Below the pieces are notes generated by a model. The model was not told where the DNA came from and searched no databases. It worked only from the letters and a program-made list of their open reading frames with translations. 64,000 nt of DNA from Desulfallas sp. Bu1-1 (GTDB lineage Bacteria; Bacillota; Desulfotomaculia; Desulfotomaculales; Desulfallaceae). This document shows, piece after piece, positions 52,258-58,954 of the stretch. Numbering within the stretch: position 1 is the first letter of the stretch; every line of letters begins with the position of its first letter. The position numbers and the translations under genes are program-made. The DNA is taken from the NCBI RefSeq assembly GCF_015594625.1, contig NZ_JADNRQ010000001.1, positions 186,001-250,000 of the forward strand, read 5' to 3'.

Positions 52258-54156
52258 ATGAAGGTTAAAAAAGCGGAAGAACTTGTGCAAAAAGGAAAAG
52301 AGTTTTTGGATGCGGGCGACTTCCAGGCTGCCCGGAAGGCGTTCGCCCAAGCCCTGGAGTTGGACGAAGCCATCCCCACACGCAATAACCTGGCGCTGGC
52401 TTACTTTATGGCCGGCGAGCCGCTGCGGGCACTTGAGGCGCTGGAGCCTTACGTGGAACCGGAAAACGAAAACACCGGGGCGAACCCCTTTTCCTACGCC
52501 CTGGCCGCCAGGATTCACTGCTCCCTGGACCAAAAGGACCAGGCCCGCCGGCGGCTGCAGCAGGCCGTGCGCAGCTTCGAGGATGGACTATCAGAACTGC
52601 GCCGCACAGGACTGCGACAGGACCTGAACTTCTTCCGGGAATATACGGTCATCATCATGCGGGCTGCCGCCGACCTGCAAGACCACCGGCTGGTATTCGA
52701 CCTCTATCGCCGCTGGGAGTCTCATCATGTTTCCTGGGAAAACAAATTTCTGGCCGCGGTGGCCTGTTTCAACATTGGCCGTTACAAGCGGGCCGCGTCT
52801 CTTTGGTCCTCCATATCCGGGGTGCACAAGCTGTTTGAGTGTATGCAGCAGCTGGCCTTCATGATTGAGCGGGGCGTAATCCCGCCCTTTGAGATGAGCT
52901 ACGAGCTTGAGTCCGATGACAAACTGCAGGAGATGGTTAAAGAGGCCGGCGCCAGTGAGGAAGCGCGCCGGCAGTGCGTGCAGAACAGTTTTTTCCGCGT
53001 GGCGCTGCTGTCCATGATATTGCAGGATGATAGTTCCAAAAGCGCCATCCTGGCCATATACTCGCTGGTGCAATACGGCGGCGAGTGGGGCGAGAAACTG
53101 GGGCGGCAGGTGCTGGAATACCCCGGGTTTTCTCCTGCTTTGAAGCTGGCGGCGGCGGAAGCCCTGGTGGCCAGGGGCGTGCTGCGGGAAGGGGAACCCG
53201 TGCCCATGTTCATCGAAGGAGAGCACCGGCTGGTGGAAATTAAAAAGACCCCTGTTATACTGGAACCGGACGAAGAACTGGATAAAATTGTGGACCGGGC
53301 GATCCGGCTGCGGGATAACGGGCAAACAGAAGAGGCCACGGCCCTGCTGCAGGACCTTTACCGGGAAGGCAAGCTGTATCCCCGGGCGCTCATGACGCTG
53401 GCCAACCTTTTGCGACACAAGGGCGAATTGGAGGAAGCCCTGCAATTGATGGAGATGCTGGAGGAAATAGCCCCCGAGGAACCGGCCCTCTTGTTCAATT
53501 TTGCGGGCCTGATGCTGCAAATGGGAGAGCCGCGACGGGCCCGCGAATATCTGGAGCGAATCGACAGCCGCGGGCTGGATAGCGAATTCAGGCAAAAAAT
53601 GAAGGGACTGGAAAAAGATATAGAGCTGGCCGAAGCAACCTCATTGCTTTTCTGCGACACAGAACATCTGATAAATAAGTACGTCGAAGAACAGCGCATG
53701 AAAATCGAGGAAAAACCCCTGCCGCCGGATGCCACTCTCGCCCGGGGGCTGAAAAACATGCCGGCCCACTGGCTGGAAGGGGCTTGCCTGGTCTACGGTC
53801 TCGACCCCGCGCGGCGCCGCCGGGAGCGGGAGGAACAGCTAAAAGAATTTCTTGCCGGTTATGAAAACCTGGAAGAGGCCGTGCGGGAGCTGGTCGAGGA
53901 AGAGCGGGAACTGCTGAGGTACCTGCTGCAACGGGGCGGTTGGAGCAGGCTGAACGCCGTTACCCGCAAGTTCGGGTCCATGGAGGGCGACGGTTTCTTC
54001 TGGCAGGAATACGACCCGGAATCCCCCCTGGGCGTCCTCTGGTCCCAGGCCCTGGTGATGGTGGGCCGGGCCACCCTCGACGGGCGCAGCTGCAAGATTG
54101 CCGCCATCCCCCTGGAACTGCGGGAACCGCTGGAGAGAATACTGGGCAACATGTAA
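52258..54156 (+). CDS. TPR-repeat protein, 632 residues
   Basis: Soluble; no signal peptide. The N-terminus has clear tetratricopeptide repeats (KGKEFLDAGDFQAARKAFAQALELDEAIP, NLALAYFMAGEPLRALEALEPYVEPE), and another group lies at about 345-440 (LMTLANLLRHKGELEEALQLMEMLEEIAPEEPALLFNFAGLMLQMGEPRRAREYLERI). The C-terminal 130 residues contain a helix-turn-helix-like stretch (RELLRYLLQRGGWSRLNAVTRKFG) and end in VMVGRATLDGRSCKIAAIPLELREPLERIL, which recalls a winged-helix domain. GGAGG precedes the ATG. It is probably a scaffold or regulator; partners are unknown. Confidence 0.75.
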   Translation: MKVKKAEELVQKGKEFLDAGDFQAARKAFAQALELDEAIPTRNNLALAYFMAGEPLRALEALEPYVEPENENTGANPFSYALAARIHCSLDQKDQARRRLQQAVRSFEDGLSELRRTGLRQDLNFFREYTVIIMRAAADLQDHRLVFDLYRRWESHHVSWENKFLAAVACFNIGRYKRAASLWSSISGVHKLFECMQQLAFMIERGVIPPFEMSYELESDDKLQEMVKEAGASEEARRQCVQNSFFRVALLSMILQDDSSKSAILAIYSLVQYGGEWGEKLGRQVLEYPGFSPALKLAAAEALVARGVLREGEPVPMFIEGEHRLVEIKKTPVILEPDEELDKIVDRAIRLRDNGQTEEATALLQDLYREGKLYPRALMTLANLLRHKGELEEALQLMEMLEEIAPEEPALLFNFAGLMLQMGEPRRAREYLERIDSRGLDSEFRQKMKGLEKDIELAEATSLLFCDTEHLINKYVEEQRMKIEEKPLPPDATLARGLKNMPAHWLEGACLVYGLDPARRRREREEQLKEFLAGYENLEEAVRELVEEERELLRYLLQRGGWSRLNAVTRKFGSMEGDGFFWQEYDPESPLGVLWSQALVMVGRATLDGRSCKIAAIPLELREPLERILGNM

Positions 54157-54196
54157 ACCAAGCCTTACCAAATACTTGTTTCAAAATGAAAAACAA

Positions 54197-54228
54197 GGAA
54201 CTGCTGGCCAACCACCCTTTCACCCGCA
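54197..54228 (+). repeat. 32-base relic of the Rpn-type gene
   Basis: Identical to 54884-54915, where it encodes ELLANHPFTR inside the Rpn-type gene. Here it is flanked by unrelated sequence, so it is a stranded gene fragment. Confidence 0.8.
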
Positions 54229-54288
54229 TATTGCGGCGCCGCAAAAACAATGCTATCATTATGATAGCATTGGTTGGGGGTGATGTTA

Positions 54289-54525
54289 ATGCCGGGCATT
54301 CTTATTCGGGACATTCCGGAAAAGTTATATAATCAGCTCAAAAAAAGAGCCAGGGATAACAACAGATCCTTGCAGCAGGAACTAAAAATCATCCTGACCG
54401 AAGCGGTTAGTCACAATACCGAAAAAGGCATCAAGATAGCTGCCAGTATCAGGAAGGAACTTGAGGCAAAAAAAGTACATTTTTCGGATAGCGCGGAACT
54501 GATCAGCGAGGACCGAAAACGATGA
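54289..54525 (+). CDS. Ribbon-helix-helix antitoxin (FitA/Arc type)
   Basis: 78 residues from ATG 54289, with GGGGGTGAT upstream. The N-terminal strand and helix PGILIRDIPEKLYNQLKKRARDNNRSLQQELKIIL are those of the FitA/VapB class with an Arc-type DNA-binding fold; the acidic/basic C-terminal part would bind the toxin. Its stop overlaps the ATG of a truncated PIN-domain frame, the standard gene order. Confidence 0.8.
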   Translation: MPGILIRDIPEKLYNQLKKRARDNNRSLQQELKIILTEAVSHNTEKGIKIAASIRKELEAKKVHFSDSAELISEDRKR

Positions 54526-54596
54526 AGACCTATATAGTGGATTCCAGTACCGCCTGGCGAACGCCATGCAAAATACAGTTTTGGAAAATGCCATAA
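54522..54596 (+). pseudogene. Truncated PIN-domain (VapC) toxin
   Basis: ATG 54522 overlaps the antitoxin stop and reads MKTYIVDSS, the PIN-domain opening with its first catalytic Asp (D7), but after TAWRTPCKIQFWKMP a stop follows at 54594. More than 100 residues of a normal VapC are absent. The gene was cut, probably by recombination among the surrounding repeats. Confidence 0.6.
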
Positions 54597-54648
54597 TTTT
54601 TTTGGGAGATTGGTAGACCGGTATACGCAGTACACCGTAGCAAGGCAA

Positions 54649-54710
54649 GGGAAAAGGGGACAGATAACCTGTCCCCTTTTCCCATAAATTTACAGGTGCC
54701 TGGCACCGGG
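54649..54710 (+). repeat. Perfect 15-bp hairpin and palindrome
   Basis: GGGAAAAGGGGACAG, a five-base loop and CTGTCCCCTTTTCCC (54649-54683), then ACAGGTGCCTGGCACC (54692-54707). The same hairpin-palindrome order is found at 52169-52240 and 55266-55354. Confidence 0.85.
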
Positions 54711-55259
54711 AAGCTAAATGCCATTTCACTATTGATCGGAAAATACTTGGAACAGCCGGGCAATACACGCTTAAAAGAGCTAATAGAGTTCAAAATAAAA
54801 AACAAGTTGATAACGTATAACGAGATGGAGGTGATGTTAAAAATGGCCAGAGATATCAGCGCGGAAGAGGAGAAAAAAATAGAGGAACTGCTGGCCAACC
54901 ACCCTTTCACCCGCAGGATGGTGGAGAGACGCGCGGCTGCGGCTGCAGCTAAAGCAGAATTGGAAGCCATGAAAAAAGGCATGGAAAAAGGCATGGAAAA
55001 AGGTATGGAAAAAGGTATGGAAAAAGGTATGGAAAAAGGTATGGAAAAAGGTATGGAAAAAGGCAGAGCAGAAGGCAGAGCAGAAGCCATACGAAACTTA
55101 ATCTGCAGATTTTTGGAAACCAAGTTTGGATCAGAAACCCTACAGTTACAAGAAACAGTACAAAAAATTACCGATGCTGACGTGCTCGACGAGATAGTCA
55201 GCAAGCTGTTTGTAGCTTCTTCGCTGGAGGAGATGCGAAAAATTATCAATAATGGTTGA
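54696..55259 (+). pseudogene. C-terminal part of an Rpn-family nuclease/transposase gene
   Basis: 187 residues whose first codons (GTG CCT GGC ACC) are simply the palindromic repeat read as protein, so the gene is 5'-truncated. The remainder KLNAISLLIGKYLEQPGNTRLKELIEF, MARDISAEEEKKIEELLANHPFTRRMVERR, a Gly-Met-Glu-Lys repeat and a C-terminal helical domain match the C-terminal half of Rpn-type (recombination-promoting nuclease, PD-(D/E)XK) proteins. The nuclease half is missing. It may still be translated from an internal ATG such as 54823, but no function can be claimed. Confidence 0.6.
54978..55061 (+). repeat. Seven tandem copies of a 12-base unit
   Basis: GGYATGGAAAAA repeated seven times, encoding (Gly-Met-Glu-Lys)7. 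It is a slippage-prone minisatellite inside the Rpn-type frame. Confidence 0.9.
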
Positions 55260-55356
55260 TATGCCGGGTAAGGGAAAAGGGGGACAGGTCACCTTTCCCT
55301 TACCCTTAAATTTACTTAAATTGACAGGTGCCTAATTGACAGGTGCCTGGCACCGT
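55248..55356 (+). repeat. About 109-base repeat (partner 52149-52245)
   Basis: Starts in the last codons of the Rpn-type gene, passes through GGGTAAGGGAAA/TTTCCCTTACCC (55266-55305), and ends with one half and one full palindrome (55324 and 55341). Its right end lies 15 bases before the 1145-residue gene. Confidence 0.8.
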
Positions 55357-55370
55357 GAAAGGAGCCGGCT

Positions 55371-58300
55371 ATGAATACTTTTGATTTACATCAAAAACAG
55401 GAACGATACCGCAGGTTTCTCAGAGTTTTTGATTATCACTCCCCATCCCGGCCAAAGGAGGATAAAGACGACAATCACCGCTTGGCTGGCTTCATCGATA
55501 AATATCAAATCGTTCAGTTTTTCCTTTCCTTGCTCGCTTCTTTTGATAAGGAGAAGCACCTTCACTGTTCAGTTGCCGCTTTTGAGGCTTCAGTCAATGA
55601 TTGGAATGCCGCAAATCCAACGAAAAAGGTTGCTTGCCGGGAACTAATAGAAAAGTATTATGTTTTGCAGGCCAACGGCCGCGCGATAATAAACCCGGCA
55701 ATCAAGGTGTTATTCGATGATCCCGGTTACCGGAACCTACCTGAAGTTGCTTTTTTACAGAACTTTTCAAAAAGTATGTTTCAGTATCCATTATTTCAAA
55801 TACATACCTGGGAACAGCTTTTACACAAGCACAACGAAAGGCTTGCCCAAAAGCTGACAGAAGCGGATTTACTGGCCGAAAGCGAGGATTTACACAAAGC
55901 CATTTTTCAAAACCGCAATAACCTGAAGGACGCGTTTTACCAGGCACTAAAAATTTTTATTCTCAATACGGGCTATAAAACATGGGAAGAAAGCATCGAC
56001 CATTATTTTTATCTGCTGCTGGAGTTGGATATCGCAGAAATATATCTTACTGACGTTATAAATTCCATGGATGTACACAAGCTGCGTGTCCTGGCCGGCT
56101 ATGCGGCCAGGAGGCTGCAAGAAGAAAAAGATATATTCTCTCTGGAAGACCCTAATTACTTGATGCGTTTAAAATATGTGCCTTATGAGATTAAAGGTGA
56201 AAACATATACTCCCCGCGCGAATCCTCAAAAATTATTCCGTACGATAAAAACAGGTATAAGCTGGAAAACCAGTTTAAAGCTTTTGAGGTAACAGGCCTC
56301 TTTTACGATGACTTTGAGTTCCGGCATTACTACGAATATCTCATCCCGGAAGTAAGCTTTATTTTTCGATATTTAGCTGAATATATTTCACCCAAAGAAT
56401 TTGAAGACATTTTTTCCAGGATTAATTCCAATATATACAGGTTTTATTTCTCCCTGTACGGGCATCAAAAGCCAAGCTGCCTGGTTGAATATAAATCTAT
56501 TGAACTTATACCGGTCATAATCCATAACGTTTTGTCGTTAAGCCCTGATTATTATCTCCAGGAACAAGCGCTTTTTAATATCGAAGAATTTAAAATCGAG
56601 TTGGTTAAGTATTTTATTGATCGTATAAGCGATAATGGAGAACAATATTTTAGCCTGCTGTTAGACCTCTACTTTTATTTACCCACCGGACCAAGCTCCT
56701 TTGGAAACAATAACGGCTACCGGCAAAAGCAAAGAATTAGGCAGTATGTTATAGAAAAGGCAGTGGATTATCTGAACAACTATTCCGTACCGGAAAGGTT
56801 TTTTCAAATTTTCAATGACCAGGCGCCAGGTGATGATTTTGCCGTTTATGATCTGCTTATTAAATATGCCCAAAACACGCCTCAAAATCAAGAAACAGTT
56901 GCCGTCATGCTGGTTAATAAGTATATTGATTTATTAAATCAAGAAAGATTTTATTATACGTACTTTGGCCTGAACGGTGTAGATAACCTTATGCAAAGCC
57001 TGAACTGGCTGCCGGCTGAGGAAATTACCGAAAAACTACTGTCAATCGATTTTATCCTAAGGTTTTCGGTTTATAAAACTAATGCTTCCGTTGATTGGGA
57101 AGAATATTTCAACCTGGCCAAAAAGCTCAGGTTCCACCTGGGAATTCTGGCCAAATTTGTTCTTAATTATAATAACCGGGATGAGTTGGGCGAGGAAATA
57201 ACGGATTACGTTCTCCGTATTTACCGTGAGTTAAAGCCTTTTACCATTAAAGATGACGAAGGGCCCCTTTCGTGGAGTTCCTTTGTGCATGACACTTTTA
57301 GCATATTTGAAAACGTTGCGGTTCAAGAAGAACAGATTTTATGGCATTACATTATCAAACTATTGCAAAAGAAAGACCAACAATATGTATTAGATTTTAT
57401 TGAATCAATTAAAAATAATTTAACCTTTACCGAGGGGGTTATGCTGCTACAGAGCCTGAAAATGAAAGTGAATATTGAACTTGAACAATTATTCCCTTCT
57501 GATTTAAGCGGCATTGGCCTTGGTGTGGCTGAAAAAGAAGCTTTCTTTTTGGTGCGCGCCGGCTACCCGGAACAAGCATTGCGGTTTATAAGCTATTTAA
57601 AGGATCTGGGCGCGCAACATAAAGGCCTGGCCGATAGAATAGAATACTGGACATTGCTGGAGTTTCATGCGCTTTTAACCCTGGAGAAATATGATAAAGC
57701 GTTGACAGTTTTACCCTCCGGCAAGGAAAATAAGGCCAGGCAGGGACTAGCTTACTATTTGAAGAAAGACTACCCGGCAGCCAAAAAATGTTTTGACGAA
57801 TATTTCCGACACAAAAAACCCGGAATTCAGGAAATCGTTAATTACTCGGCCGTACTGATAGCCCTGGGTCAATATGATACAGCCGTGGAATGGTGTGAAA
57901 AACACATTACTAATTATCCGGATGATTACCTTTTAAATGCCAACCTTGCTTGCGCCTATGCCCATATCGACCCGGTAAAATCACTCTACTACTTTATGAT
58001 TTCCAGGAGCCTCAATCCAGATTATGAACCTTCCATGCACGGAGTGCTGGAGAATGTTGAAAAATTAGTTCATAATATACCCAATTTTTTGTCCGAAATC
58101 AGGGAAACCGGGGATAAAAGGGAACTATCTTCCAAGCTAATAATGAGCTTGCAATGTTCGGTAAAATCAACTTTAAACCTAACCATACCGGATTTGGAAA
58201 TGAAAATAGTTAGGACTATCAACAAGGCCATTCAACTGCTCTCCGAAACGCCGAAAAGTTTAGTAAAGAAATCTGAAAACGAATTAAGCGATGATATCAA

Positions 58301-58808
58301 AAACAACCTTAAAATGTCCTTTCTCACCGGTGAAGGTATAGAAATTGAAAGGGAAGCCCCACAGGGGTACGCCAGGGCGAAAGCTGGGGAACTGGACCTT
58401 TTTCTTTACCGAACCGGTGAGTGTTATGAAAACATAGCCACCGGAGAGAACAAGGAGTGGGCACCGGAAAAATTTAATGGACAGCTTAAGCAATTGCTTG
58501 GATACCTGAGGGAAGAAGGAGGATTTGGCTTTACAATAATTTTTAATAAGCATACAAGGTTAGAAACAGTACTGAAAGGTAGGCAGGGAATTTTGCAAAA
58601 TTTTTACGTGCAAATAGACGGGCAAAGATACTTTGAAAGAGAAGGTCCTATTATTGACATGAGTATTTATAGCCCGGATTTGCGCGGAGTACTGCTTACC
58701 CGGCATAAGAACCCGGAAATTGATAACTCGTTTGTTCGGATCTATCATTTCATTGTCAATGCGTACCGCCCGGAAAGAGAAGCAGTTGCTCATTTGATCA
58801 GGTGTTAG
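55371..58808 (+). CDS. 1145-residue helical-repeat protein, possible nuclease-like C-terminus
   Basis: AT-rich compared with both neighbours, no signal peptide or membrane helix. Residues 1-750 are predicted mostly helical and unrecognised. From about 755 to 900 there are TPR-like repeats (AEKEAFFLVRAGYPEQALRFISYL, GLAYYLKKDYPAAKKCFDEYF, LIALGQYDTAVEWCEKHI). The C-terminal 150 residues contain ARAKAGELDLFLYRTGE near residue 1005, then YENIATGENKEW and a helix with QLKQLLGYLREEGGFGFTIIFN. The GELDLxxY-strand-helix-'F.IIF' order resembles a restriction-endonuclease-like (PD-(D/E)XK) domain, but the usual ExK is not clear, so activity is doubtful. ATG follows AAAGGAG. Confidence 0.65.
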   Translation: MNTFDLHQKQERYRRFLRVFDYHSPSRPKEDKDDNHRLAGFIDKYQIVQFFLSLLASFDKEKHLHCSVAAFEASVNDWNAANPTKKVACRELIEKYYVLQANGRAIINPAIKVLFDDPGYRNLPEVAFLQNFSKSMFQYPLFQIHTWEQLLHKHNERLAQKLTEADLLAESEDLHKAIFQNRNNLKDAFYQALKIFILNTGYKTWEESIDHYFYLLLELDIAEIYLTDVINSMDVHKLRVLAGYAARRLQEEKDIFSLEDPNYLMRLKYVPYEIKGENIYSPRESSKIIPYDKNRYKLENQFKAFEVTGLFYDDFEFRHYYEYLIPEVSFIFRYLAEYISPKEFEDIFSRINSNIYRFYFSLYGHQKPSCLVEYKSIELIPVIIHNVLSLSPDYYLQEQALFNIEEFKIELVKYFIDRISDNGEQYFSLLLDLYFYLPTGPSSFGNNNGYRQKQRIRQYVIEKAVDYLNNYSVPERFFQIFNDQAPGDDFAVYDLLIKYAQNTPQNQETVAVMLVNKYIDLLNQERFYYTYFGLNGVDNLMQSLNWLPAEEITEKLLSIDFILRFSVYKTNASVDWEEYFNLAKKLRFHLGILAKFVLNYNNRDELGEEITDYVLRIYRELKPFTIKDDEGPLSWSSFVHDTFSIFENVAVQEEQILWHYIIKLLQKKDQQYVLDFIESIKNNLTFTEGVMLLQSLKMKVNIELEQLFPSDLSGIGLGVAEKEAFFLVRAGYPEQALRFISYLKDLGAQHKGLADRIEYWTLLEFHALLTLEKYDKALTVLPSGKENKARQGLAYYLKKDYPAAKKCFDEYFRHKKPGIQEIVNYSAVLIALGQYDTAVEWCEKHITNYPDDYLLNANLACAYAHIDPVKSLYYFMISRSLNPDYEPSMHGVLENVEKLVHNIPNFLSEIRETGDKRELSSKLIMSLQCSVKSTLNLTIPDLEMKIVRTINKAIQLLSETPKSLVKKSENELSDDIKNNLKMSFLTGEGIEIEREAPQGYARAKAGELDLFLYRTGECYENIATGENKEWAPEKFNGQLKQLLGYLREEGGFGFTIIFNKHTRLETVLKGRQGILQNFYVQIDGQRYFEREGPIIDMSIYSPDLRGVLLTRHKNPEIDNSFVRIYHFIVNAYRPEREAVAHLIRC

Positions 58809-58954
58809 AATCAGATTTGGCGGGGTCAAGCTTCACCCTGTTTTATTTTTACATAAGTTGAAGCAGGAATATGTAGCATTATGTAGAATTACATGCAATG
58901 TTATACAGGTAATGAAACCAGTTTCCATTTCTGCAAAAAAGGAAGCATAAAACT

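Noticed and set aside
54978-55061. Tandem repeats considered as a CRISPR-like array
   Set aside because: There are no spacers; the units are contiguous and in frame within a coding sequence.
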